A stretch of DNA of 64,000 nt from Anaerolineales bacterium (GTDB lineage: Bacteria; Chloroflexota; Anaerolineae; Anaerolineales; Villigracilaceae), in assembly GCA_016744335.1 (NCBI GenBank), contig JADGEO010000002.1:1-64000 (forward strand), given 5' to 3'. Below the pieces are notes generated by a model. That model searched no databases. It worked only from the letters and a program-made list of their open reading frames with translations, and had not been told where the DNA came from. Shown in pieces: positions 1 through 7,134 of the stretch. The translations under genes and the position numbers were made by a program. Each line of letters opens with the position of its first letter. The stretch's first letter is position 1.

Positions 1-297
1 AAATATGCAGCAGCTGTACGTTCTTGGAAAAACAACTGGGAAGACTTAGCAACCTTTTTTGAGTTTCCGCAAGAAATCAGACGTCTAATCTATACAACAA
101 ACACTGTGGAAGGCTATCATCGCCAGTTACGAAAGATAACCAAAAATAAAGGCTCTTTTCCTACAAAAGAATCTCTCCGAAAATTGCTCTATTTGGCTAC
201 GATGGATATTACAAAAAAATGGACTGGCTCCATTCACAATTGGCCGTTAATCCTTAATCAATTAGCCATTCGGTTTGAAGACCGATGGCCTAAATAA
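1..297 (+). CDS. IS256-family transposase, C-terminal part (cut by window edge)
   Basis: The reading frame is open from base 1 to the stop at 295-297, so only about 98 C-terminal residues of the protein are visible. Residues in the order R-R-x-I-Y-T-T-N-x-x-E, followed by L-R-K-x-T-K, are the typical C-terminal signature of mutator/IS256 transposases: the Glu of the T-N-x-x-E motif is the last acid of the DDE catalytic triad. The tail with W-x-x-x-x-x-x-W-P-L-I-L-N-Q-L is also family typical. The visible part is intact, so the element may be complete outside the window. The DDE N-terminal half cannot be seen. Confidence 0.88.
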   Translation, partial: KYAAAVRSWKNNWEDLATFFEFPQEIRRLIYTTNTVEGYHRQLRKITKNKGSFPTKESLRKLLYLATMDITKKWTGSIHNWPLILNQLAIRFEDRWPK

Positions 298-331
298 TAG
301 TCCGTTTACACAATCTTCTTGACACCCCCAA
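298..331 (+). mobile_element. Probable right end of the IS256-type element
   Basis: Directly after the transposase stop lies a tract reading gtccgtttacacaa, then cttcttgacacccc. A terminal repeat of this style (GGGGTGTCAAG... ...TGTGTAAACGGAC on the other strand) is typical of IS256-family ends. The element boundary is placed near base 330; the left end and the target duplication are outside the window, so it cannot be confirmed here. Confidence 0.6.
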
Positions 332-454
332 TATTTTCGGGTAAGAAATACAAAACAACAAGCTACAACGAGTTTTTTGTTCATTTTTCAAAAAACATAC
401 TATTGAAATGTCTCCAATATTTTTGACAAACCAAATGAATTGCTTTTCATTCCT

Positions 455-949
455 CTACTCTGTCAACTTCATAATATATTCAAAGCCATCAAAACATAAC
501 AGAACTGATACATTTTTTTTGCTCAACACAACCCCTCCCTCAATACAACTTAACCTCAAAATATCCATCACCTCATCATCACCTTCAAGATAAACTTCTG
601 AAATACCCTTAGCCTGCAATTCTTTCACTATCTCTTTTGCTTTTTGGCGAAAAGATTTATACACAGAGAGCGAATCTTTTGCATATTGAGAGGCGCGTTG
701 CGTGAAAACACGCATCCCTTCGGGGGTCAAATCGTATTGTAACCGTGTTCGGTCTAAATGCGACACTTTGACATATCCACGGCTTACCAATCGCTTGATA
801 TACCAATTGACGCTCCCGACAGCCATATCTAAGCGTGCAGAAAGATTGGATTGCGTAACGAGAGAATCTTCTGAAATTGCTTCAAGAAGGTCGTATTCTT
901 TCGCTTTGATGGGGATATTTGCCTGAGCGTTCATTTTCTGAATTCTCAT
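455..949 (-). CDS. MarR-like winged-helix regulator, EPS-associated type
   Basis: A 164-residue protein. Residues about 18-85 form a winged helix: L-L-E-A-I-S-E-D then T-Q-S-N-L-S-x-R-L-D (recognition helix region), then a wing rich in charged residues ending Y-D-L-T-P-E-G. The D-L-T-P-E-G strand is the hallmark of the MarR family found beside polysaccharide genes (EPS-associated MarR). Residues 86-125 are a charged helix that may dimerise. The C-terminal 40 residues resemble a small alpha/beta fold with V-Y-L-E-G-D-D-E-V and an L-R-L-S-C motif, which I do not recognise. It lies at the downstream end of the wbp-like genes, so local control of that cluster is an inference. The alternative start is the internal ATG at 934. 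Confidence 0.75.
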   Translation of the reverse strand: MRIQKMNAQANIPIKAKEYDLLEAISEDSLVTQSNLSARLDMAVGSVNWYIKRLVSRGYVKVSHLDRTRLQYDLTPEGMRVFTQRASQYAKDSLSVYKSFRQKAKEIVKELQAKGISEVYLEGDDEVMDILRLSCIEGGVVLSKKNVSVLLCFDGFEYIMKLTE

Positions 950-1007
950 GCAGAATGATTAATCTGTCAAGGCGGGATTTTGGGGATGAAAAGACACACC
1001 GCACACA

Positions 1008-1051
1008 CTTCGACAGGCTCAGCACACGCACTTCGGCAGGCTCAGCACACG
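1008..1051. repeat. Tandem pair of CTTCGACAGGCTCAGCACACG repeats
   Basis: Two 21-bp copies, at 1008-1028 and 1031-1051, differ at one base (cttcgaca versus cttcggca). The CTTCGACxxGCTCA core recurs, in frame, inside other genes of this window. Confidence 0.85.
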
Positions 1052-1052
1052 C

Positions 1053-1170
1053 GTTCTGGGCTTGGGCGCTAAATCCCAAGCTGGGGATGCGGCGTGGGCA
1101 GGATGTTGTTCAAGCTACGAAGGTGTCCATTACGGGCAAGCAAGTTTTGGGTCGCGCGTGTCGCGGTGTC
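1053..1170. repeat. Degenerate CGCG-rich intergenic repeat, copy i
   Basis: This spacer shares the block gcaagttttgggtcgcgcg, followed by tgtcgcgg, with 47408-47437 and, inverted, with 51838-51875. The upstream half (gcttgggcgcta...) also aligns loosely with the 47 kb copy. No ORF or promoter is convincing here. Confidence 0.5.
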
Positions 1171-1196
1171 ACATCCTATCCCCCTCCCGAAGAAAA

Positions 1197-2258
1197 TCAT
1201 TCTAGAATCTTCGCAATCTTCTCCGCCGCGTGTCCATCACCATAGATACTTGGTCTTTCTTTTGGCGTTTTTTTATCATTCACGGCGACAAGAATCTTCT
1301 TTTTATCTGCGCCAACGAGTGTGTTCCAGCCTATATTTACGGTCTCTACCCATTCGGTTTCTGAGCGCAAGGTAACGCAGGGAGTTGCCAGCCAATAGGC
1401 TTCTTTTTGCAATCCCCCCGAATCGGTAAGGACGGTTTTGGCATTTTTCGCCAACGAGAGCATATCGAGATAGCCAACCGGGGCTATAAGTTTGAGCTTA
1501 GGGGCAAATTCTGCCATATTGTCAATCAAATTGGCGATTTTGCCACGCGTGCGAGGGTGGACGGGGAAGATGATATTTTCATCTAGCTCCCGGAAGGCTT
1601 CAAAGATGGCACGGAGATTATCGACGTTATCGGTATTGGCGGGGCGGTGCACGGTTGCCAGCAAATAATCGTTGGGGGCGATGTTGAGAGAGTTTAACAG
1701 GGTAGAGTTTTTCTCAGAGCGTTCTGTAAAGCCTAAAACAGCATTGTACATTACATCGCCAACGATATGCACGCCTTTGGTGATTCCTTCGTTGGCAAGA
1801 TGCTGGGCAGAGACTTCGGTGGGACAAAAGAGCAGGTCGGAGGCATGGTCGGTGAGAACGCGATTATGTTCTTCGGGCATTCGGCGGTTAAATGAGCGTA
1901 ATCCCGCTTCGACATGAGCGATAGGAATATGAAGTTTCACCGCCGCAAGAGAGCCTGCTAAGGTTGAGTTTGTGTCACCATAAAGTAGAATATAATCTGG
2001 TTTTTCTTCGAGCAAGAGTTTTTCTATGCCCATCAGCATTTGTGCCGTTTGCCAACCATGCTGACCTGAGCCAACTTCGAGATTGATATTCGGTTCTGGG
2101 ATGCCCATCTCATCGAAGAAAATTTGGGACATTTGCGGGTCGTAATGCTGACCGGTGTGAACGAGAAATTCTTCATGCCCCGCCGCGCGTAATACTTTAC
2201 TGACGGGGGCGGCTTTCACAAATTGCGGTCTTGCGCCGATAACGGTTAGTATTTTCAT
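1197..2258 (-). CDS. wbpI: UDP-GlcNAc 2-epimerase family; probable UDP-diacetamido-glucuronate 2-epimerase (WbpI-like)
   Basis: This 353-residue protein is a non-hydrolysing UDP-sugar 2-epimerase. It starts K-I-L-T-V-I-G-A-R-P-Q-F-V-K and has H-T-G-Q-H-Y-D, G-D-T-N-S-T-L-A-G, H-V-E-A-G-L-R-S and P-E-E-H-N-R, all in their usual places, and near the C-terminus T-D-S-G-G-L-Q-K-E-A. The family contains WecB (UDP-GlcNAc) and WbpI (UDP-2,3-diacetamido-GlcA). The wbpB, wbpD and wbpE homologues lie directly upstream on the same strand, so WbpI is the better functional call: it would invert C2 to give UDP-ManNAc3NAcA. The ATG at 2258 is chosen over a GTG at 2270. It is the last gene of the likely operon. 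Confidence 0.85.
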   Translation of the reverse strand: MKILTVIGARPQFVKAAPVSKVLRAAGHEEFLVHTGQHYDPQMSQIFFDEMGIPEPNINLEVGSGQHGWQTAQMLMGIEKLLLEEKPDYILLYGDTNSTLAGSLAAVKLHIPIAHVEAGLRSFNRRMPEEHNRVLTDHASDLLFCPTEVSAQHLANEGITKGVHIVGDVMYNAVLGFTERSEKNSTLLNSLNIAPNDYLLATVHRPANTDNVDNLRAIFEAFRELDENIIFPVHPRTRGKIANLIDNMAEFAPKLKLIAPVGYLDMLSLAKNAKTVLTDSGGLQKEAYWLATPCVTLRSETEWVETVNIGWNTLVGADKKKILVAVNDKKTPKERPSIYGDGHAAEKIAKILE

Positions 2259-2261
2259 TGT

Positions 2262-2361
2262 TTTGTACACAGATTTCTCAGATTACACGGAGAAAACTTG
2301 ATAGCTAAAAAAAAACAAAAAGAGCACGCTCCGTGCAATCCGCGTTTCTCCGTGTCCTAAA
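2262..2361. repeat. Long imperfect palindrome (CACGGAGAAA type)
   Basis: The left arm carries cacagatttctcagattacacggaga and the right arm cgtgcaatccgcgtttctccgtg (each split here for reading). They can pair with an A/T-rich centre. It fills the spacer between the wbpE-like and wbpI-like genes and resembles the palindromes at 3.5, 4.2, 8.2 and 15.4 kb. Confidence 0.65.
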
Positions 2362-2365
2362 AGTT

Positions 2366-3460
2366 CTATCCCTTAACAACTTCAATCACATAAGCAATTT
2401 GTTCATCGCTCATTTCTGGATAAACAGGAATGGCGATGGTCTCTGCACTCGCTCTCTCGGCTACGGGGAAATCGCCCTTTTTATATCCTAATTCTTTTGC
2501 AGGTTCTGATAAATGCAAAGGTTGCGGGTAATAAACGCTTGAGCCAATCTCTGCTTCTTTTAGTTTTTCTTGTAGTTCATCCCGATTTGGTACTTGCAAA
2601 ATATAAAGATGATAAACATGTGTACGATTTTCTGCTTCATAAGGCGTTTGGACATTTTCTACACCAGCCAGAGCATTACTATAAATATGCGCTACTTTTC
2701 TTCTGCCATCATTCCATTGGTCAATATGGGGCAACTTCACGCGTAAAACCGCCGCCTGCAACGCGTCAAGGCGACTGTTATAGCCCAAAACTTCGGGGAA
2801 GTATTTTTTCTTCCAGCCGTGAGCGCGTAACATCGTTATTTTTTCTGCTAATTTAGGGTTATCCGTCACAACCATCCCACCATCGCCATAACCACCCAAA
2901 TTTTTGCTAGGGAAAAAGCTAAGACAACCAATATCGCCGATACTGCCTGTTTTACGCCCTTTATATTCTGCGCCAAAAGCCTGTGCATTATCTTCAATAA
3001 TGGCTAAATCATTTTCTTTAGCAATTTCCGCCAACGCATCCATGTCAGCAGATTGACCGTAAAGATGCACAGGGATAATAGCCTTTGTTTTGTCGGTCAC
3101 ACTTGTGCGGGTTTGGGCTATGTCAATGCAATAATCTTTTGCATCCACATCTACCAAAACGGGAGTCGCGCCAACGTGCAAAACTGCACCGATGGTGGCA
3201 AAAAAGGTGTAGGCGGGCAAAATTACCTCGTCCCCTGCACCAATGTCGAGGGCGCGCAAAGCAAGTATGAGCGCGTCCGTTCCGGAGGCTACACCAATCC
3301 CGTGCGCTACGCCTAAATAATCTGCTACTTCTTTTTCAATCGCCTTAACTTCGGGTCCTAAAATAAAGTGTCCCGAATCTAAAACACGCTGAATTGCCGC
3401 ATCCATTTCGGGCTTAATTGCTGAGTATTGTGATACTAAATCTAATAAGGGGACTTTCAT
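2366..3460 (-). CDS. wbpE: DegT/DnrJ/EryC1/StrS-type sugar aminotransferase (WbpE-like)
   Basis: A PLP enzyme of 364 residues, full length for the family. It starts K-V-P-L-L-D-L, carries the cofactor-binding G-T-D-A-L near residue 60, an E-D-N-A-Q-A motif (Asp157, pyridine nitrogen contact), and S-F-F-P-S-K-N-L-G-G with Lys186 as the predicted Schiff-base lysine. By position it would transaminate the 3-keto intermediate made by the WbpB-like dehydrogenase to the 3-amino sugar. AGGAG lies 6-10 bases before the ATG. It is downstream of the acetyltransferase gene across a palindromic spacer. The exact sugar substrate is inferred from context; other members of this family act on 4-keto sugars. 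Confidence 0.88.
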   Translation of the reverse strand: MKVPLLDLVSQYSAIKPEMDAAIQRVLDSGHFILGPEVKAIEKEVADYLGVAHGIGVASGTDALILALRALDIGAGDEVILPAYTFFATIGAVLHVGATPVLVDVDAKDYCIDIAQTRTSVTDKTKAIIPVHLYGQSADMDALAEIAKENDLAIIEDNAQAFGAEYKGRKTGSIGDIGCLSFFPSKNLGGYGDGGMVVTDNPKLAEKITMLRAHGWKKKYFPEVLGYNSRLDALQAAVLRVKLPHIDQWNDGRRKVAHIYSNALAGVENVQTPYEAENRTHVYHLYILQVPNRDELQEKLKEAEIGSSVYYPQPLHLSEPAKELGYKKGDFPVAERASAETIAIPVYPEMSDEQIAYVIEVVKG

Positions 3461-3481
3461 TTCTTTCTCCTATAGAAGTTT

Positions 3482-3562
3482 AAACACAAAGGTCACAAAG
3501 AAGGCACAAAGGAAAAACTTTTTTTGTTTTTCTGAGAGTACCTTTGTGTGTTTCGTGTTTAA
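3482..3562. repeat. Long palindrome (ACACAAAGG type)
   Basis: The left arm acacaaaggtcacaaagaag pairs with right-arm stretches acctttgtgtg and tttcgtgttt around a run of T. It lies between the wbpD-like and wbpE-like genes and has a near relative at 4151-4237. Confidence 0.7.
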
Positions 3563-4137
3563 ATTCTTTTAAGTTTTCCATCTTCTTCTTGATATTTGGA
3601 TTCGCATTCCTCACACTGGATAACTGCCCCCGAGCTTTTTTCTTCGGGAAGTTTGATGCCGCATTGGCACATCCACGCGTGGATTTTGGCTGGGTTGCCA
3701 TAAACGAGTGCGTACGCGGGGACGTCTTTTGTGACCACCGCACCCGCCCCAACAAAGGCATATTCTCCGAGCGTGGTGCCGCAAACCACAGTTGCATTTG
3801 CGCCGATGGTCACGCCGCGTTTGACGCGCGTAATCATATATTCGCCACGTCTATTTACATGGCTACGGGGATTAATCACATTCGTAAAAACCATCGAGGG
3901 TCCGAGAAAAACATCATCTTCCAAAATTACGCCCGTATAAACCGAAACATTATTTTGAATTTTGACATTATTCCCAATCTCAACATCATTGGCAATAAAA
4001 ACATTCTGCCCGATATTGCAACCTGCGCCGATTTTGACTTTGGGCATAAGGTGGCAAAAATGCCAGATGCTGGTATTCTCGCCAACTTCAGCACCTTCAT
4101 CTACAAAACTGGAGGGGTGTATATAAAACTTTGTCAT
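3559..4137 (-). CDS. wbpD: Left-handed beta-helix N-acetyltransferase (WbpD-like) with C-terminal Cys motif
   Basis: A 192-residue protein with hexapeptide repeats (I/V-G-x-x-x-x) running from about residue 10 to 145: V-G-E-N-T-S-I-W, I-G-A-G-C-N-I-G, I-G-N-N-V-K-I-Q-N-N-V, then V-T-I-G-A-N-A-T-V and G-A-G-A-V-V-T-K-D-V. The N-P-A-K-x-x-x-W end of the helix domain fits WbpD/WlbB, which acetylates the 3-amino group of UDP-2-acetamido-3-amino-glucuronate. The C-terminus (C-Q-C-G ... C-E-E-C) could bind zinc; its role is unknown. The ATG at 4137 matches family starts (M-x-x-F-Y-I-H-P-S-S); an upstream in-frame start at 4164 lies inside the palindrome. Confidence 0.87.
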   Translation of the reverse strand: MTKFYIHPSSFVDEGAEVGENTSIWHFCHLMPKVKIGAGCNIGQNVFIANDVEIGNNVKIQNNVSVYTGVILEDDVFLGPSMVFTNVINPRSHVNRRGEYMITRVKRGVTIGANATVVCGTTLGEYAFVGAGAVVTKDVPAYALVYGNPAKIHAWMCQCGIKLPEEKSSGAVIQCEECESKYQEEDGKLKRI

Positions 4138-4150
4138 AGTTGTTTTTTTG

Positions 4151-4237
4151 AACACAAAGGTCACAAAGGTTCACGAAGGAAAAGCTTTGTTTTTTGTTTT
4201 TAGCTTTGTGTTTCTTGGTGTCCTTCGTGTTTAGCTT
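4151..4237. repeat. Long palindrome (ACACAAAGG type), second copy
   Basis: The left arm (acacaaaggtcacaaagg, then ttcacgaagg) pairs with the right arm (agctttgtgtttcttgg, then tgtccttcgtgttt). It separates the wbpB-like and wbpD-like genes, in the same relative position as the copy at 3482-3562 one gene further on. Confidence 0.75.
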
Positions 4238-4242
4238 TTTCT

Positions 4243-5193
4243 CTACTTCTTCAAAAAGGGATGCGCCAGAGCATCAATCCGAGAAATCTTCGTATTACGG
4301 ATATTATAAGCCAACTCAATCGAGGGGCGTGCATCATCTAAACCAAAGCCATTTCCAGCTAAGGTACGTTCATAAACGCGCGTGTGCAAATCGGTAAATC
4401 CACCTGAAAACTCAATCTCATCACCATCAACCGTAATAGACCGATAAGTTTTTGGCTGTCCCGGCTCAATTTTTACGGGCAAATCACGCTCATCTACAGA
4501 TAAAAACCATTTTACTTGCGCGCGCTCAAATTCCACAAAACCAGACATACTCTTTTCTTCATCACGATGCACTCTAATCATCCCTGGCTTTCCAAAGAGC
4601 CATTGCAACATATCAAAAAAATGAATGCCGATATTCGTAGCAACACCGCCCGATTTTGAGTGATCGCCCTTCCACGAAGTATGGTACCAAGGACCTCTTG
4701 AAGTCACATAAGAAAGCAAAACTTCATGTTGTTTGCCTGATTTATCTGCGTCTAGCTTTTCTTTCAACGCCACCAGCGCAGGATGTACACGCAACTGCAA
4801 AATAGTTTTAATTTTGCCCTGATACTCTTCCTCAACACGCGCCAATTGGTCGATATTCCACGGATTAATCACCAGTGGTTTCTCACAAATCGCAGTTGCC
4901 CCCACCCGCAAAGCCAACCGACAATGGGCATCATGTAGATAATTTGGAGTCATTATGCTCACATAATGCACCTGCTTATCTTCATCACGATGACGTAATT
5001 TTTCAAGATGACGGTCAAAACGCTCAATCTCAGTAAAGAAACGCACATCTTGAGTATAGCGGTCCAAAATCCCCACCGAATCAGCAATATCGGCGGCGGC
5101 AATCAATCGATTGCCCGTATCTTGAATAGCCTTCAAATGACGCGGGGCAATATAGCCTGCAACGCCAATAGCGGCAAAGTTTTTAGTTGTCAT
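4243..5193 (-). CDS. wbpB: Gfo/Idh/MocA oxidoreductase, UDP-GlcNAcA 3-dehydrogenase type (WbpB/WlbA-like)
   Basis: A 316-residue NAD(P)-dependent sugar dehydrogenase. The Rossmann start is F-A-A-I-G-V-A-G-Y-I-A-P-R-H. C-E-K-P-L at about 103-107 supplies the catalytic Lys, and G-G-V-A-T-N-I-G-I-H-F-F-D carries the conserved His/Asp of the family. Y-I-A-P-R-H-L-K-A-I and W-Y-H-T-S-W-K-G-D are characteristic of WbpB/WlbA, which oxidises C3 of UDP-GlcNAcA. The gene starts 9 bp after the stop of the methyltransferase gene, so the two are probably cotranscribed. wbpA (UDP-GlcNAc 6-dehydrogenase), needed for the first step, is not in the window. Confidence 0.87.
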   Translation of the reverse strand: MTTKNFAAIGVAGYIAPRHLKAIQDTGNRLIAAADIADSVGILDRYTQDVRFFTEIERFDRHLEKLRHRDEDKQVHYVSIMTPNYLHDAHCRLALRVGATAICEKPLVINPWNIDQLARVEEEYQGKIKTILQLRVHPALVALKEKLDADKSGKQHEVLLSYVTSRGPWYHTSWKGDHSKSGGVATNIGIHFFDMLQWLFGKPGMIRVHRDEEKSMSGFVEFERAQVKWFLSVDERDLPVKIEPGQPKTYRSITVDGDEIEFSGGFTDLHTRVYERTLAGNGFGLDDARPSIELAYNIRNTKISRIDALAHPFLKK

Positions 5194-5202
5194 ATTCTCT
5201 TT

Positions 5203-6036
5203 TTACTCCTTCCGAAACTGCAAGCAATAATGATGAAAAGTATTGCTCACCCACGCGTTGCCCATCCCAAAGGGGAACAAACGCTGATTGTCTTGCATCC
5301 AAATACGCTCATCTTTCAGCGTATACACTTTACCCAACTCCCTCGCAATATCCCATGCCAACGGATAAATTTTGCCCTTCTTCTTCACATTTTTTACAAT
5401 AATCGTTAAATAGGCTTTATTTTTCAAGAGAGAATCCAAGCCTACGTAAATCCCTACTAACTTCTCAAGGAAAACTTCATAATCGTGGATATTCCCCACA
5501 TCATCGGGATTATTAGAATAAACCACATCCAACTCGTCTTCTTCCCTTCGTGTCTTTTGTGTTTTTGCGCCCTTTGCATGAAGCATATCCCAATAGGGCG
5601 GAGATGTGATGATGTAGTCAATTTCTGGGATGTCAAAACTGGATGCGTTCGCGGCATCCCCGTTGATTATCTTTGCAGTCACTTCGACACGGCTCAATGC
5701 TGGCTCTGGGCTTGCTTCCGTTAAATCAGCTTTTTCTTCGGCGAGAACTTCTTTTGCAATTTTCGCGTATTTTGGGTTGAGTTCAATGCCATACGAGTGC
5801 CGTCCGCTACGCAACGCGGCGACTAAGGTAGAGCCAGTCCCTGCCATGGGGTCGAGAACAGTTGCCCCTTCTTTTGTGAAAAATTCGATAAATTCCTGCA
5901 CTAAAGTCTCAGGATATTTAGCGGGATGGCGCAAAACATCCTTTTTTCGGCGGGGCGGATTATGGATAAACCAAGATTTCTGAAATTTCAGCCAAGTTTT
6001 ATTGTCGAGATCATTTAATCGATTTTTATATGCCAT
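5203..6036 (-). CDS. DNA methyltransferase with SPPYW motif (N4-cytosine/N6-adenine type)
   Basis: A 277-residue AdoMet-dependent DNA methyltransferase. Motif I (L-D-P-M-A-G-T-G-S-T) is at 61-70 and catalytic motif IV (T-S-P-P-Y-W) at 144-149, the order of motifs in alpha or gamma-type enzymes. S-P-P-Y is most often seen in N4-cytosine and some N6-adenine enzymes. No restriction endonuclease is adjacent, so it looks solitary. Residues about 107-119 (E-A-S-P-E-P-A-L-S-R-V-E-V) are encoded by a dispersed repeat, placed in frame between motifs I and IV. It is tightly linked (9 bp) to the sugar gene downstream, an odd partnership that may only reflect insertion of the gene in the operon. Confidence 0.85.
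   Translation of the reverse strand: MAYKNRLNDLDNKTWLKFQKSWFIHNPPRRKKDVLRHPAKYPETLVQEFIEFFTKEGATVLDPMAGTGSTLVAALRSGRHSYGIELNPKYAKIAKEVLAEEKADLTEASPEPALSRVEVTAKIINGDAANASSFDIPEIDYIITSPPYWDMLHAKGAKTQKTRREEDELDVVYSNNPDDVGNIHDYEVFLEKLVGIYVGLDSLLKNKAYLTIIVKNVKKKGKIYPLAWDIARELGKVYTLKDERIWMQDNQRLFPFGMGNAWVSNTFHHYCLQFRKE
5678..5715. repeat. In-frame dispersed repeat inside the methyltransferase gene
   Basis: The tract cttcgacacggctcaatgct is almost the same as cttcaacaccgctcaatgcc at 62993-63012 in the cytochrome gene, and related to the tandem pair at 1008-1051. It encodes P-E-P-A-L-S-R-V-E-V on the minus strand. Confidence 0.75.
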
Positions 6037-6088
6037 AGGGTATGGTCTCTTCTATTAATTACGGGCAGAAGGTTTTATATTGCGTAAA

Positions 6089-6244
6089 ACGTATTGCGTA
6101 ATAATTCTGACTGATAAGAACTTAGGAAGAAACAAATTATCCATTAATGAGACAAAACTTGATTAAAGTATGCTTCAAATGTATAAGTTATTTGATTCTC
6201 ATTCCTAAGTAGGTTTTAGGATTTCGTTTTTTTACACAATACGT
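6089..6244. repeat. Outer inverted repeat surrounding the 89-bp element
   Basis: ACGTATTGCGTAA (6089-6101) pairs with TTACACAATACGT (6232-6244), 12 of 13 positions. The arms flank the palindromic element at 6121-6209, so one repeat is nested in another. Confidence 0.6.
6121..6209. repeat. 89-bp palindromic element, copy A
   Basis: It begins cttaggaagaaaca and ends ctcattcctaag. It aligns along its whole length with the reverse complements of 20126-20214 and 46576-46664, sharing tgcttcaaatgtataagtta. All three copies are exactly 89 bp. It has no coding capacity and looks like a miniature transposable element. Confidence 0.85.
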
Positions 6245-6252
6245 AATGCGCT

Positions 6253-7101
6253 TTACTCTCTTTCCGTACTCGTTGGCACGGGAGTTTTTGTCGGCGTAAT
6301 CGTTGGGGTAGGGCTAACGTAGCCCACAGAGTGTAAAACTAAATTAGAAAAAGTAACAGTCATTGCGCCATTTTCTGGTGCAGTTTCAGAAAAAACGCCA
6401 ATAGTGCCAGCATCGCGTAATTGTGCATCTATAACACTAAATTGATAATGATCATTGAGATAAAATCGCATTTCTGTGCCGGCCACCCATACACCAAGCC
6501 GAACATCATCAGGGGAGCCAAGAGGTACATCTGCACTACCGATAGGTTCTGCTAAGATTCGGGGACGATTATAAATTTTCTTCAATTCTAAACGCACTGT
6601 CCCATCACAGGCAAGAGCATATCGATACATAGCATTGTCATTGGCACGAAAAAGGAATCCGTAAGAATCCCCACCTGTACAACGGGCAGGGTGTGCGTCT
6701 ATCTCTGCATAAAAATCATCCAGCAAAGGTTCATTTCGTAGGCTAAAGAAATGAGTTTCTGGGCTTTTGATGGCGATTGTTATTCTATTACGGTTGATGA
6801 TAATACTGCCCTCTTCTGATTCTACGGTATTCCATGCGCTATCGGAGCTGAAATCGTCTGTCGCTATAATCTCACCAACGCCAGGCAGAGGGGCTGGAGT
6901 AGAAGTGTTATGCTGAACTATTTGCGGAGTTGCTGTGGCTGTGGGGGGGAACCATTGAATGGTAGCGGTTGGGGGCGCAGGAGATGCGTCCACAGGGAGA
7001 GCAAGTTCGGGGCGCGTTTCTTCCGCCTCGCACGCGGATAATGATAAGAAAATAATAGTGAAGAGCACGAAGCCGAAGACGCGAAAATGTTTAAATCTCA
7101 T
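6253..7101 (-). CDS. Lipoprotein with LamG/DUF1080-like beta-sandwich domain
   Basis: A 282-residue exported lipoprotein. Residues 1-24 are a signal peptide with a lipobox L-S-A-C, so Cys24 would be lipidated. It is followed by a P/T-rich linker (about 28-75), a beta-rich domain from about 82 to 262 (D-F-S-S-D-S-A-W-N ... F-L-F-R-A-N-D-N-A-M-Y-R-Y ... M-R-F-Y-L-N-D-H-Y-Q-F ... G-T-I-G-V-F) and a second P/T-rich tail. The pattern of strands matches concanavalin/LamG-like family domains that bind or cleave glycans, but no catalytic residues can be named. It is separated from the upstream gene (7135) by a short gap and may be cotranscribed with it. Function unknown. Confidence 0.75.
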   Translation of the reverse strand: MRFKHFRVFGFVLFTIIFLSLSACEAEETRPELALPVDASPAPPTATIQWFPPTATATPQIVQHNTSTPAPLPGVGEIIATDDFSSDSAWNTVESEEGSIIINRNRITIAIKSPETHFFSLRNEPLLDDFYAEIDAHPARCTGGDSYGFLFRANDNAMYRYALACDGTVRLELKKIYNRPRILAEPIGSADVPLGSPDDVRLGVWVAGTEMRFYLNDHYQFSVIDAQLRDAGTIGVFSETAPENGAMTVTFSNLVLHSVGYVSPTPTITPTKTPVPTSTERE

Positions 7102-7134
7102 AAAAAAGAAAAATAGAAACGGGTTCCTATTTTT

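Noticed and set aside
1672-1917. Plus-strand ORF inside the epimerase gene
   Set aside because: Antisense to conserved codons of the epimerase, no independent evidence.
3544-4203. Plus-strand ORF of 219 codons opposite the WbpD-like gene
   Set aside because: Antisense shadow of the hexapeptide repeats; no start signal and no plausible domain.
5548-5578. A CACAAAAGACACGAAGG-like tract within the methyltransferase gene, resembling the intergenic palindromes
   Set aside because: It codes for A-K-T-Q-K-T-R-R-E-E in a region where such enzymes commonly have basic residues; the resemblance is short and could be chance.
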